Assembly: GCA_036874045.1 (NCBI GenBank)
Contig: CM072344.1
Span: 4,374,501-4,438,500, forward strand
DNA: 64,000 bases
Source of the DNA: Cymodocea nodosa
Taxonomy: Eukaryota > Streptophyta > Magnoliopsida > Alismatales > Cymodoceaceae
Direction of reading: 5' to 3'
Numbering within the stretch: position 1 is the stretch's first letter; the number at the start of each line of letters is the position of its first letter. The notes under the pieces are model-generated. The model was not told the origin of the DNA and did no database searches. It saw nothing but the letters and a program-made list of their open reading frames with translations. Below, in pieces: positions 45,825 to 57,660 of this stretch. Both the position numbers and the translations under genes were made by a program.

Positions 45825-47000
45825 TTTCTACACAAGCACAGTTTCAACAACTACAATAAAACATATGGAATAACAACAATAATAAAAATGTTCATATGCA
45901 TTTCCAAATACCATTACATTCACATTTTTGTCAAAATCATATAAAAGAATTGCAAAAGTAAAAACAAAGTAAAACAATTAATCATTGGACATGCTACACA
46001 AGTCATGTAAAATGAAATTTGTGGGAGTTCTACACAAAAGATTGGTCAAATCTTCTATGTGATGTTTGACAAAGGTTTAATTGATTCTTATAACTAATGT
46101 GCATCTATTGAACAAAGTGACATTTGAAACTCATAACATGAAGGAAGAAAATAGTATTATAAACTATTTATAATGGAAACAAATGTTTGACTAGATTTTT
46201 TTTTCCCATGACCTTAGACATGTGGGGTTTCATTGAGAATGGGAATGTGGAAGGACACGGAAAGAACACCACCATATACTGATTTTATAGAAAGGCTGCC
46301 CACTCTTCGGATTTTCAAATAATTGTTTAGGTGATCAGGATCTCTGCATTCATCCAAATTAACATTCCTTTTGGACGAAGGGAAACGGCTTGAGCCGATG
46401 GAGCAAAACGAATAAAATACTAAAATCCACCACTCTTCACGTTAACACAAACTATACCAAAAATTTTTAGTTTCTTGACTTTATTCTTCGTTATCTGGTG
46501 CAAGCATTTATCAAGCAAATATTTATAAAAATAGAAAAATAATGTTGTCGACACTCATAGTTAAAATATCGTAGATATTTGTTTGATGTAGATATGTTAA
46601 TTTAAAATTAAATCTATAAGTATTCAAGATTATATTTAAAACAAATATTTGTAATAAAAAAATTATCTGATCTCATATACAATCATTTTAAGTTATGTAT
46701 TTAGTTGTAGGATAAGCACATACAGTAATTTTAACCATAAGAGCCTATTTTCCTCCATTCCTTTTGTACAAGACACTTGATCAAACATCTAGGCATCTTA
46801 CTGTATTCTTAGATTTTTACTATCTTATGGCTTATTGGTTCATTAGCTTTGTGCATCAGTAAAGCATGCAATAAAATTGGGGAAAAAAATATTAATCCAT
46901 CGCACTCGTGTATCAGATGCTATTATAGTGCAAAAAACAATAGCACTTATTGAAAGTGAATAAAGATTTACATAGCAAAGTATCTGTAGGCCAAACCTAT
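45825..47000. other. Harbinger interior without genes
   Basis: About 1.2 kb, AT-rich. I see no reading frame with family features. It may hold the promoter of the MYB-like gene. Confidence 0.6.
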
Positions 47001-47009
47001 TGGTAGTGG

Positions 47010-47310
47010 AAAATGGCGGGCGACAACAACTTTGAGCGACAGCAGTAGCTTCAGGTGACAGTGGAGGCTTCAGATGACAGCGGGGGCTTCAGGCGATAGC
47101 GAGGGCGGTTTCGGCACGAGGAGGTTTCGATGGTGCTACGTGTAGGAGGTTTCCGTGAGGGCGAGCAACGAGCGCGATAGTGAGTGCAAGTGCGAGTACG
47201 ACGACGACTGCGAGGGCAAGTGCGAGCGGCGAGCGCGATGACGAGCACAAGTGCAAGTGCAACAGCGAGTGCGACGGCAAGCGCAAGCGCGAGGGAGGGT
47301 GAGTGCGCGC
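47010..47310 (-). repeat. CpG-rich degenerate array near Harbinger right end
   Basis: A sharp GC rise in AT-rich DNA, built of GCGAG/GTGCAAG/GACGG-like words (minus: CTCGC, CCGTCGC). A matching array lies in the second Harbinger-like end at 63,400-63,780. Overlapping long frames on both strands are by-products of this composition. Confidence 0.75.
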
Positions 47311-47477
47311 ATGAGAGGGTAATTTTCGCGTGTGCGAGGGTGGGAAAATTTGAGGCAAAAATGGAAAATGAAGCTTTTATATGGACGGAAATGTGTAGAA
47401 TTCCTTTTCGTCAATTGGCATGCACACTAACGACTTACAAAAGGAAAGTTCAAACTTTCCTTTCCTTTCCATGAATC

Positions 47478-47498
47478 CCGGTATGCACTAACCCCCCC
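47478..47498 (-). repeat. Harbinger right terminal inverted repeat
   Basis: Pairs with 41,527-41,547; followed by TTA. A second TTAGTGTGCATGCC-like copy lies inside at ~47,417-47,435 on the minus strand. Confidence 0.88.
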
Positions 47499-47501
47499 TT
47501 A

Positions 47502-48943
47502 AACTCAGTTTGTGGAGTTATTCATTAACTCTACGAATTAAGTTTGTTGAATTAGGTGCTAAGTCAACAAAACAATATTCATGCCTACTACAATTACTGT
47601 ATTTATTGTAAAATCTTTTACATTGAGGACAATGCAAAATGTAGGTATGGGGGGAGGTAATTAAAGTAATAGCCATGTAATTTTGTTAATTAGAGGAATT
47701 AGAATGGTACTAAAAAAGTTTTATGGAAATTGAAAAAAAATTTTTATGAATTTGTTGTAACTATCTGATAATTGAAACTGTAAAATTTTTAAGAACTCTA
47801 ACTACTTGAATGTTATATAAGATGCTATAGAATTTTACTATTCATACAAATCTAGATATAGTATCTTATGTTTTTGCTGAATTTTATGAGTTTAACAGTT
47901 TCACGATTTTAAAAAGAAATCAGAATGCTTAACTGAAACTTAGTAAATTATCTGAAATCCTGGAAGAGCTGAAATGTTGATTTTTGGATTAAATGAAATA
48001 CACATGATCAAGGATACATTTAATTTGAGTGATTAAACTTGTAGAATGATTTATGTTTAGATCTTATTAAACTATAGAAAAAGTATGAGCTTATTGATAT
48101 GGATTCATATTTTCAATAAATAATAGAAGCAGGACTATATGAGATTTGTGTTTTATTACATCTGTATTAATGAAATACATATATATACTATGAATGTTTG
48201 AAAGAAAAAAAAAAGGAAAAAAAAAAGAGAAAAACTTTGAGAGTTTATTGACTTGTTTGATCACGAGTCTTTTGTACTTAAGCAGATAGGTATGTAAGGA
48301 TTGTTGACCTAAAAAGGACTCTTTAAATCTAGCAACCTAAGATCCTGATCAGATCTAAGATTGTTGACTAAAAGTTCGATACATGGGTACACTAGAAAGC
48401 TCTTGTATGATTCAAGCTTGTCAAATTAACTTTTAAAGTACAAATATGCATATACTGTTCTGAAAAAATACAAGTGTTTTGTGAAATACAAATATCTTTT
48501 GAATCGAGTATATTTTCTATTATCTAAAATTGCTAAAGTATGAATATACAATAGACTTTTGAAGTTGTTTATTTGAGATACAATTCTTTATTCTACTTGT
48601 CTTAATCATATTGAATTTGATTGTGTTTTGATTCGTATGTAGTTGAAATTTATTCTGGAAAACATATTGGAAAATTCAGGATGACAAATGCTGAAAAGAA
48701 GATATAATTAACACCTATGTGATGTTGATATATTTTGTATGTAATTTACATATGTTCTAAATATATTTGCAAGTTGAAGAGGAGAAAACAAAGTTAAAAC
48801 AGATTACTAAAAAATACAGAATATTTATATAGTAATCTAATTTATGTATTCTAAAGAAGAACAAAATGAAGAATTAATTCTAGCACTTTAGAAAGACCAA
48901 CTAGTTAGATCTTAGTTTGCTAAGGAACTAGCAAAATTTAAGT
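47502..48943 (+). repeat. Gypsy-old 3' noncoding tail
   Basis: Matches Gypsy-young 27,700 down to 26,302 and, in part, Copia-3. The best conserved piece is 48,235-48,438. No gene seen. Confidence 0.82.
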
Positions 48944-48955
48944 ATGGGGGAAGTG
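48944..48955 (+). other. Gypsy-old polypurine tract
   Basis: GTATGGGGGAAG directly before the LTR start at 48,956. Confidence 0.85.
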
Positions 48956-51093
48956 TTTAGAATGAAAAAGTGCATAATATTAAGGGTTAATTGATGGTTA
49001 ATTGCATAATATTTAGCTTATCATATGAGAATTAAGCCATTATGTTATAATTGCACTATTATATGCTTTAATGAAGGAATCTATATAATTTCAGGGAATT
49101 AATGTTAATTTAGTACATTTCTGAACTATCGGTAAATTGCAAGCTGTGAAATTCTTAAGTATCCGAATTTTCTGTTATTTTGGAGAGTTATGTTTAATGT
49201 ACCAGACAGTTATGTTTGAAAGAATATTTTATTATTTCCTGAATTACACATGTTGAATTTAAATTGCTTTAGTATATCACGTGAGCTGCACATGCTTAAC
49301 TCATTAAGTTAGCATAACTATACATGTTGAATTACTTGAATATATGCTAGAGTAACGCGTTGTATTAGTGTTATGCAAAAATAGGAAAAGTAAACTTTTG
49401 GATAGTTAACGTTTCATTTTTGTCGAAGAGTTATGTTAAAAACTCATATAATTAAGTTATATGCACGTGTGTTTTTAATGTTTTAAGTTGTCACGTGTTT
49501 TCCATGTGCGTTCGGTAATGAAAATCGAAGAGTTAGATAACTGTTCAAGTTTTATAAAATGACTAACGAATAGATAAGTTTTCTTGTTCAGTCACGTGTT
49601 TTGCAGGTGCAAAAACTCAAAGAGTTATAGATAAGTGTTTGACTTTTTACAAGACTTAAAGAATAAGTGTTTGACTAAAATAAAGACTAATATGCCATTA
49701 TAACAGTTGCAGAAACAAGAAATATGAAGGAAGACCATGATTACACATATCACACAGGAATTCGCTCGTGGAAGGAAGAAGAAATCACCATCGTTGATAT
49801 GAATAAAGGAAATCCAACAAATCATCTAAGCAGAAGCAGTTACAACTGAAGAAATATAAAAGAAGAGGAGAAAAAATGAAGAAAGTGTGGTTGGCGGTGT
49901 GCGGTAGTGTGTGTAGAGGTGGAGGACCATGCTAACTACAGGCAGCATTGGAAGTTCACTAAAGCATTCACACCATCACCAACAATTCACCAACATCACC
50001 ATAATCACCAACCATCGGAGGTCGGTGAGGATACTTTCCTAATGTCGAGTCGATTCTGAGCCAAATACGGTGCCTAACAACCACTGTGATGAGTGATCTC
50101 ATTGCGAGAAGGGAAGCCATTTTCACCATGCACCGACTCATATCTCAGGAGATCGTAAAACTTCTAGCCTTGGTTTCGGGTTGATGCTAGTATGTTGAAG
50201 AGGAGATCATCTTGCAATTCTAGACTCGCGATTCTATAGGGAGAGGAGTTAGGATTGTAAGTGATTAAGTTTTCAGTGGTGTAATTGTGTCGCATGTAGT
50301 GACAAAAATATTTACTATCGATAAAGATTTTTACATTTCATGTTTCGCCTATTTTCATGAACATATCAAAACAAAAATACCAAAAACAACAACTTATCTG
50401 TGTTTACATTTAGTATTTAAGTCTTGTATTGTTTGTCTTGTATCATGATTAAAGTTATCATTGTTAGTATTGTGAATGTTTTATGTTTATTTGATTCAGA
50501 AAATAGAAAATAGTTTTACGGTTTACTAAAATTGATTTGTTCCAAATACTTAAAGATTTAATGGTTACTGTTTAAAATATCTGAATGTTAGTGTTGCTTA
50601 ATGATAAATTTAATATTAACTAGCATTAAAGAGCTTAATTGATGTTATTTACAATCTGTGGAACTGTCCAATGGTTAACCAAATTCCTTTGTAAATAGCA
50701 GTATTAAATTGGAAAGATAGGCTCGTGGAGTTAACTCAACTCCACGAACTTGGTCTATTGCGTTAGCCATAACTCAACGGAGTGCTTACTAAACACATAA
50801 ATTTCATTATTAAAATCGGAATAATACACAATTCTTACTCAATCTCTATGGGATCGACCTGTATTTGCACACAAATACAATATACACTGTACACTTGCAG
50901 TTAAAATACAAATTAGAATTAATATCTAATTTGTGTGAAAGTTTGTTAGATTACTTCTAAAAGTAATTATTGATTTAAGCCTAAAGACAAATTAAACCAA
51001 TGTCTAATCTAACCTTTCACATCTAAATAAGTTTTCTGGCATCATTGTCGGGAAACTAATCAAGTTCTCTGGTGTTGCCTAAAAACCCAAACA
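48956..51093 (+). repeat. Gypsy-old 3' LTR
   Basis: 2,138 bp, TGTTTAGAATG...CCCAAACA, collinear with the Gypsy-young LTRs but more diverged. TATA-like AATATAAAAG at 49,853-49,862. Hairpin motifs are weaker than in the younger copies. The expected mate is not in the window. Confidence 0.9.
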
Positions 51094-51198
51094 CATATTT
51101 ACAAGAGGAAAGTTTTTATTATGTTTATGCTTTCATGATTAATTCATCTTTGCATTTCATTGTTGATTTAAAAACACAAATAACCTATCTATAAGGGG

Positions 51199-51703
51199 TG
51201 TTGTAGAAGAAACTCTAAAAGATTTTCTTTTAGAAGAGTTTTAGGTAACTTTACAAGAGTCTCTAAAGTTATATAGATAACTATATAAGGGTTCATATAG
51301 TTATCACGGTAACTATACAAGGGTCCATACAATTAGAGGGAGAACTTGACAAAAGATTGGTGTATTGTCAAGTTGATTTTGCTTTAAGTAAAGTTGTAGT
51401 ACATCGAGTTTTGAGTGAACCAAAAACTCTTGAAGATAGTGAATTCTTGAGTAGTGACTCAAGGAGTAGATGCATCTTGGTTGAGGAAAACTACTATAAA
51501 TTGTCTATGTGAAGATAGTGAATTATTGAGTGGGGACTCAAGGAGTAGATGTATCTTAGTTGAGGAGAACCACTATAAATTATCTGTGTGATTTAATCTC
51601 TATTTTATTTCTACGTTAACTAGATTTAAAAAGGAACCGAAAAATAAGAAAATTTATGACATACTTAATTCACCCTCCTCTTAAGTATAAACTTTTTCTA
51701 CAA
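51199..51703 (+). repeat. Possible solo LTR with a 79 bp tandem duplication
   Basis: Starts TGTTGTAGAA and ends TTTTTCTACA, giving inverted ends. It has a C-rich CACCCTCCTCTT near the end, as in many Copia LTRs. Two 79 bp units begin GAAGATAGTG at 51,432 and 51,511. I find no clear target duplication, so the ends are uncertain. The 105 bp before it hold nothing recognised. Confidence 0.5.
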
Positions 51704-52289
51704 TGGCCCTATCTAAGTTAATTCAACTTAAAGAAAGAGCTAGTCTAATCCTTACCCTTAGCTTGAATGGGCCAATGGAGCCTAGGCTAACTCTTACTTT
51801 TTATTACACTAAAAAGGATATCTAAATATAAGAAAATATTTGGAATCGATATTACATAAAAAAGAACATCATATAATCCTAATCATAAAACATTCCATAA
51901 ATTTTGTATTACAAATTCATGTCTGCCATAAATAACTTTCAAATCCGACAATACCCATGGAAGTTGACATCTCCAAATCTCTTGATTCATCCTTCAATAT
52001 GCATAAGGAGAAATACTGTGTAATAAAAAGACATAAAAGATAGAGGTTATGAGGGTGGCTTAGGCTAAGAACATCAAATTAAGGAGAAAGATTGTGTGTA
52101 AAGTAATGACAGAATGTTGTACATGTATTTTACAAAAGACATATAACACTGAAAACAATCATAGTGGTGTTCCACAATAAAATAGTATATATTTAAAATA
52201 GCAGCCGTCCACAGAAAATAAGCAACAACATCCTTTCAAATTAATCATCCGAGTAAGAATGAGACTTGTCCTCTGGATGAGTGGCAAGA
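51704..52289. other. Intergenic / ZIP 3' flank
   Basis: No other gene seen. The first ~200-300 bp left of the stop codon (minus strand downstream) probably hold the ZIP 3' UTR. Confidence 0.5.
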
Positions 52290-52595
52290 CTATTCCCACT
52301 TGACAAGAGCAGACATGGCTCCAGCACCAAGTAGAAGCCCAATGTATGACCAAAACTGGAGCTTTTTGTTGTTCAGTAGCCTATCGCTCATGAAATCAGC
52401 TGCCAAGAGATCGACCAGAGAGAGGTAGATCAGGATCCCAGCGGCAGCCGCATCAAAGACGCCCTCTACGATCAAAGCAGTAGTGCCATTGTTGTGGTAA
52501 CTAGATGAAACACCGATCCCTATTGCAATGCCAATTGGGGTGGTGAGGGAGAAGAAGAGAGACATGACTATCACTGTCTTTGTCTTGAAATTCGC
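52290..52595 (-). CDS. ZIP-family metal transporter, last exon
   Basis: Final exon of a zinc/iron-regulated transporter-like (ZIP) protein, which moves Zn, Fe or related metals into the cytosol across the plasma or an inner membrane. Starts after a minus-strand AG (TTTATCAG) with [20 protein letters not shown], continues [11 protein letters not shown], then [27 protein letters not shown] and ends [14 protein letters not shown] followed by TAG (52,290-52,292). This gives the last three membrane helices. Reading phase is 0 and joins cleanly to the upstream exon. The Met inside this exon is not the start. The final WE differs slightly from the WA seen in many plant ZIPs. Confidence 0.9.
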   Translation of the reverse strand, partial: ANFKTKTVIVMSLFFSLTTPIGIAIGIGVSSSYHNNGTTALIVEGVFDAAAAGILIYLSLVDLLAADFMSDRLLNNKKLQFWSYIGLLLGAGAMSALVKWE

Positions 52596-53361
52596 CTGAT
52601 AAATAGAGAAGAAAAATCCTCATGCTCGTAACATTTTCAAGCAACAATATATATATATATATATACAATTTATACACCAAAAGTATATCTATTCTTGTAG
52701 TACTCTTGTATTCATATATGTGTTCGGTTATACACAAAAAGTATGGTAAAAATTAAATTTCTTAAGAATGCCTACGATTAATTGATGAGGTAGCCTGGAG
52801 AGATGGATGTAAGGTGAGGCGTAATCCTTTTCATTTTATGCGACGATCATTTATGTCTGATATCAACAATGGAATATTGTATAGAAGATCCACTTTATTG
52901 TATAAGGAGATATATTAGGTTAAATTAATTCAAAAGTACTGTCATTATAAAAACACTCTTGAATAAAATTGAGAAAAAAATCACCTAAATTCTTCAACAT
53001 GGTTGTATGTGTTTTTTTGATAGCGGTAATGATTTTTATATTCATCAGATTGTAAATTTTAATTTAAACTACCGATATTATTGCCCTTGACAAAATGAGC
53101 TATTCTAAGGGTTTGCTTTTTGTGCTTGTCTTGAGGGTGACGCTGTAAACTACTTCAGTGACCATTAACAATTTGTAAAGGTAGTGTTTTCTTCTTCCGC
53201 AAGTGCATTACGAGAAAGTGATGAAAATTCAATATTCAGTAAAATCAACTATTTAAAAAAGGACATTTTTTAGCTTAACCAACGTTTGTTAATGTGGAAA
53301 CACAGCACCCAGACATAATATATAGAAGGAACAATAAAATGAAAAGTCACGTTAGTGATAC
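52596..53361 (-). other. Intron of the ZIP gene
   Basis: 766 bp intron with donor CAG|GTATCAC at 53,361 and acceptor TTTATCAG at 52,596. A (TA)n run lies at 52,649-52,664. Confidence 0.85.
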
Positions 53362-53511
53362 CTGAGCAATGCAGCTGCCAAGCCCCATCCCTTCAAAGAA
53401 CTGGTGGAAGGCCAATGCTCCTATGAGAGGTCTAATTGTTGAAAGACTTTCAGAGGCACCCAGTGATACACCAATTATGACGGAGTGCACCACAATTCCC
53501 AATTCCAACAC
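53362..53511 (-). CDS. ZIP-family metal transporter, penultimate exon
   Basis: 150 bp exon after the acceptor TTTCGCAG. Encodes [20 protein letters not shown] then [20 protein letters not shown] and [10 protein letters not shown]. It covers the metal-path helices of the family: HS with downstream G in helix IV and HQxxEGMGLG in helix V, whose His and Glu bind metal. No stop or frameshift is seen in either exon. The N-terminal half (first three helices and His-rich loop) is not found upstream in the remaining 10 kb, where retroelement relics start ~400 bp away. Either the gene is 5'-truncated, or a very long intron separates the first exon. Confidence 0.9.
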
Positions 53512-53920
53512 CTGCGAAATCCAATCCAAATAAGGAACCAGCCGATCACTTGGCTCTTGATTTTAGTTAGTTTGTGTTTGTAATCAATCAATAAGGATGT
53601 TGGGTAATGGGTGGCTCTCTCTCTCTCTATATATATATATAAAGATGGGCGATTTATCTGTTATATATTGTTGGAACCATATAGCACCAATCGTGGTTTT
53701 TATTTTTTTTTTGGGAAGGTCTTTTTGGTTTACTTTTTAATTATTAATTGTAAGTTACAATTACAATTTTTTACAAAATTATTTCAGATAAAAACTCGTA
53801 TTTTTCAAAAAAATAACAAAAGAATCTTATTTACATGTATATAAAAAATCATTTTGAGGAAGAAGTCATATTGCCAGTTCAGTAAAAAAAAAATCAAAGG
53901 TGATTGGCAATAAAAAGAAC
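53512..53920. other. ZIP upstream intron or flank
   Basis: AT-rich with a (CT)n/(TA)n run at 53,613-53,641. I see no exon coding for the missing ZIP half. Confidence 0.5.
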
Positions 53921-55770
53921 TGTTAGAAGACAATCTTGCTTTATTGGTTAATCTTGTATTTATTAGTTAATTTCTTATTTATTTTCTGCTCTTGGTTGTA
54001 CCATTCATGGCGTTGGTTGTTGATGTATAAATACTTTTTCACTTTGTCTGTGAACGAATGTTTTCCTTTTTATTATGGCAAATTGATTTTCCTTTTACCC
54101 TATTCTCCTTTTTCCCACCTTCTCTACATTTAAAATCCTTCTTCTTCCAAAGATCACTCCACTCCACCCAACTTTTGAATCTACTTGAAGTCCATGAGTG
54201 ATCTACCTCCTAGTCATGTATTTGATGGCAGTCCCAACTCTGCTTACATTTTTTGGATGAAAGCCAACAAACTTGTGCAAACTTGGATCCTCACCATTGT
54301 CGCCACTCCCATACGACAAATGCTTCTTCCTTGCTCCACCACCAAGGACACTTGGCTCACTCTAGAACTATACCTTTGTCCTTCAAAAATCCACATATGA
54401 AGTTTACGTGGTTTAAAGAAGATCTTGTATATTCCCATGGCTGATTCCGTTCACTTGCCAAAACCCATGCCGACGCTCTCATCGTTGCTAGTTCCTAAAT
54501 CTCCGATGATGAACTGATAGACTATATCCTTGATGCCCTTGGCCCAAAATTCAAGGAACCTAGTGTATGATGATCTTCTAGTACAAGAAGAAGGGTTACA
54601 ATGCAAAATCCCACCAATAGTACTTGTCAAATATGAAACAAAATGGATTACACCATGCACTTCTGCCATGAACGCACCAACTTAATTTGCTTACACTGTC
54701 GACATTGTTGCCGATCACCTCTCCTCTGCTCACCTCAATGGTGCCACTCACCACATGACGTCGCCACTTCCCTCGCTTCCCAAGTTCAACCTTACACAAG
54801 TAATCAACAAGTGGCCATCAGCAGCGATATTCCTCTCCCTATTTGTCACCGACGGCTTATCCTCTTTTCCATTACTGGATGTTCTTCATGTTCCTCTACT
54901 TCGAAAGAATTTATTATCAATCAAACAGTTTGCCAAATATCATAATTGTTATTTTATTATGGATGATTCTCATTTCCTTGTGAAGGACAAAACTATCTGG
55001 CGCCATTGCCGCTACCGCCATTACCGCTGTTGTAACTATCTGGCGTAGCAAGCTTGGTCATCCATCTTCCGACTCCCTCAATCTACTTACCTCATCTCAT
55101 CGAATTGGGCTCACTCTTGCCACCATCTCTCCCAATTTTGTTTCATGGCTCCACTTGCTTCTTAGAAAACCTGATGCTTATAATATTATCCAAAATATTT
55201 TCAAGATGGTTGAAACTCAATTTAATGCTTGCATGAAATTCATTCAAATCGATGGGGCTAGAGAATTGAAAAGTAAACAGTTTCAACAACTACTTCAAAA
55301 AGACATACTCCACCAAGTTACATGTCTGCACACTTTTAAGCAAAATGAAATTGTTCAACGCTACCACAAATCCATCTTAAGTCTTGGCCGATGTCTCTTA
55401 CACCAGGCACAACTATCTTTACAATTATGGGGAGATGCTTTTGCCACTGCTGCAACTCTCCTAAATTGTCTACCTTCAAAATCTTTACAAAATCAAAGCT
55501 CTTATGGCTAAGCAATCTGATTATTCTCTTTTACGAACCTTTGGATGCATATGCTATCCTTTACTATTTGCATATAGAAAGGATAAATTAAAAATTAGAT
55601 GCAGGCCATGTACTTTCATCGACTACAGCGCTCAGTGTCGAGGCTGCAAATGCTACGAAATTTTCAAATGCTACAGTTATATCTCTTGGCACATAAATTT
55701 TCCCATTTTGTTACAACCTCCGTTTCCCCTCTTTCTACACACCACGTTAACACCTCATGCCTAGGTTAAC
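53921..55770 (+). mobile_element. Ale/Retrofit-like Copia relic (gag to integrase)
   Basis: A possible LTR starts TGTTAGAAGA at 53,921 with TATAAATAC at ~54,025. The gag begins near 54,194 (SDLPPSHVFDGSPNSAYIFW, ANKLVQTWIL). Protease-end blocks lie at ~54,870-54,990 (LDVLHVPLLRKNLLSIKQFA, SHFLVKD). Integrase blocks lie at ~55,165-55,750 (LSLQLWGDAFATAATLLNCL, LLRTFGCICYPL, ISWHINFPI). No RT or RNase H is seen and no second LTR. Many breaks; clearly old. It sits upstream of the ZIP exons in the opposite direction and may have displaced the rest of that gene. Confidence 0.75.
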
Positions 55771-56559
55771 TAGGTTTTCGAATGGTATTTAAGTTAACTA
55801 GGTTCTGAACTTCATGCCTGGACAATCTACCCTTCACCTTCCATCACAATGTCCCCTTCCACGTGTCAACTATCGCGTAGTTACTCGCAAATCATTGCAC
55901 ACCTGCTCTTGTGAGTTGACGACTCTGTGTCTTGGATTGTGCACAATCGTCTACACGCCACTAGTGCACACCATCACCCTCTCCTGGCTATTTGTTGTTT
56001 GCCCTCACATATAAATAGAACAACATCCGTCTACATTAGTCGCCTACTCTCGCCTGCGAGCCATTGCCCATGCATGCATCCACCCTGACCAGCTTGCAGG
56101 TTTCCCCTCTTTGCACATCAAGCCCCATTACTCTGTCTGAGACACCTCCGTCTGCACATGTATCGACCCCCACCTTAGTCACCTCTCCCTTGTCTCTTTA
56201 TGTGTTCACCCCATTTCAATAGTAATTCATCGATTTAGGTTTGACATTTGTTATTTAGATAGTAGTAATGAGAGGAAAATATAGAAAATATTTTTAAAAA
56301 AAATCAAAAATAAGAAAATATTTTAATTCTTGTTTTTATTTTTTGAGCTAAGCCTTTGTTAAATTTTGCTAGTCTTGTTAGTTTCTTTACAAACTTATTG
56401 CATGCATTAAATTAAAAACAAAAATTACTATCACATTTAGTTAGCACATTATCATTGTTCTTAATTGCCATTTTCATTAGGAACTTACTGCTTACAAAAT
56501 AGAATATTGTTGGCCAATATTTTAATTTGAATATATGGCAGCAATTAATTAATTATCAC
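55771..56559. other. Degenerate region, no gene
   Basis: C-rich on the plus strand to ~56,210, perhaps a further decayed part of the relic to its left, then AT-rich. Nothing recognised. Confidence 0.5.
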
Positions 56560-57660
56560 TAAGTTGGTAAAAATTGACAAGTTAGATGGAGAAATTATGA
56601 GATTTAGTATAGCAAAATTAGTGAGGCACTTACCTAGGACAATCTAGAATATGTTATAGAAGTTGTTCCTTTAGAAGTTGACAATAATGCCCATAAGGTG
56701 AAAATTAAAAAAATTAGAAAAATAAAAACTTGACAATAAAAAGGTCTTCTATTTATGTTTATAAAGGATGGTGTGATAAAATCTTTTAGAATATATGACA
56801 TTTTGCATAAATTATAAAATATCTTGAAAGAGAAATGTGATAAAACCATAGAAATAAATACATAACTTCTCCTCGAAAAGTATAATTTTTACAAAATTCA
56901 AAAAAAACAAAGTATCGTAGAATGTGTTAAAATATGATTACATGACCAATGACTTAGCTCTTGTAAAAACTATAATTTTAGAAAGCCTACTAATTGTTAA
57001 TAGATTGCAACCGTTGTTAATAGATTGCAACCGTTGTTAATAGATTGTCAACTAATTTTGATATGGTGATCACATTTCTAAGGTATTTGAATTACTAGTT
57101 AGATTGAAAATTAAGTGAGTTCATGGTCAATTGAAAGCATAAATTAAATCTAGAAAAAATAAGTGTGACATTTTAGAAGATGAGAAATGATAAATGCCAA
57201 ATAGAGTGAAATTCAAGTTAAACCAAGTGCAAGTAAAGAATCAAATTTACCTCAATTTATGTACAACGATCTTACCATTTGTGTGGTCAATTTAACCATT
57301 TTAGAGCGAATTGACTAAATAAGCATGAAAATAAAGACACGATCTCAAAACAATGATCGACCCATAAAATGGTATTCATTGAAAAGGTAGAATATAATAA
57401 TGTTGTGGTGTCTAATTCTAATGATTGATGGATTGATCTTAGTGTATCTTGATATATTATAAAGGTAAAGAAAGAGTTGGAATCTTTCACAAAATTTAAA
57501 TATGATGGAAAACAATAACTACATAAATGTCAAAGACATTGATGCTTGTCGATTGGATTTTGGAGACAACATCATGCTCTTAAAAGATATCTTTTATGCA
57601 TCTACCATGAGATAACATTTAGGATATATAATAATAAAGAATATTATGATATTTATAAAT
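56560..57660 (+). mobile_element. Decayed Copia gag/protease relic
   Basis: Near 57,530-57,620 translated pieces resemble the Copia protease-end motif (IMLLKDIFYASTM). A knuckle-like CGQFNHF lies at ~57,275 and a gag-like charged stretch from ~56,560. Heavily broken and without visible LTRs. The family is uncertain. A 20 bp unit is repeated 2.8 times at 56,994-57,050. Confidence 0.5.
56994..57050 (+). repeat. 20 bp tandem repeat
   Basis: TTGTTAATAGATTGCAACCG twice in full, then 17 bp of a third unit with one extra change. Confidence 0.9.

Larger units (their letters stand above)
41527..47498 (-). mobile_element. PIF/Harbinger DNA transposon
   Basis: A 5,972 bp element with 3 bp duplications TTA (41,524-41,526 and 47,499-47,501) inside the Gypsy-old tail. 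The 21 bp terminal inverted repeats are AGGGCTGTTAGTGCACACCG(G) and GGGGGGGTTAGTGCATACCG(G), 17 of 21 matching. It carries the two genes expected for the superfamily, a DDE transposase and a MYB/SANT-like partner, both on the minus strand. Both have premature stops, so this copy is probably not autonomous. The right end holds a CpG-rich tract (47,010-47,300), the left interior an AT-rich tandem palindrome array. Confidence 0.92.
15991..51093 (+). mobile_element. Gypsy-old, Athila-like LTR retrotransposon, 3' part, split by four insertions
   Basis: Pieces 15,991-17,063, 23,974-24,132, 40,972-41,526 and 47,499-51,093 align in order and on the opposite strand with the 3' third of Gypsy-young (29,490 down to 24,133). 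They hold the end of a gag region, an F-box-like ORF region, a long noncoding tail, a polypurine tract (48,944-48,955) and one LTR (48,956-51,093). The 5' part is left of the window or lost. Insertions are the left-edge LTR, Copia-3, Gypsy-young and a Harbinger transposon. It is more diverged from Gypsy-young than the two Gypsy-young LTRs are from each other, so it is an older member. Fossil. Confidence 0.88.

Noticed and set aside
47051-47474. Several overlapping open frames on both strands in GC-rich DNA
   Set aside because: They arise from the CpG-rich simple array; translations are low complexity and present in many registers.
54185-55764. Reading this region as an intact host gene family
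   Set aside because: Motifs match Copia gag and integrase in order and it is heavily decayed.
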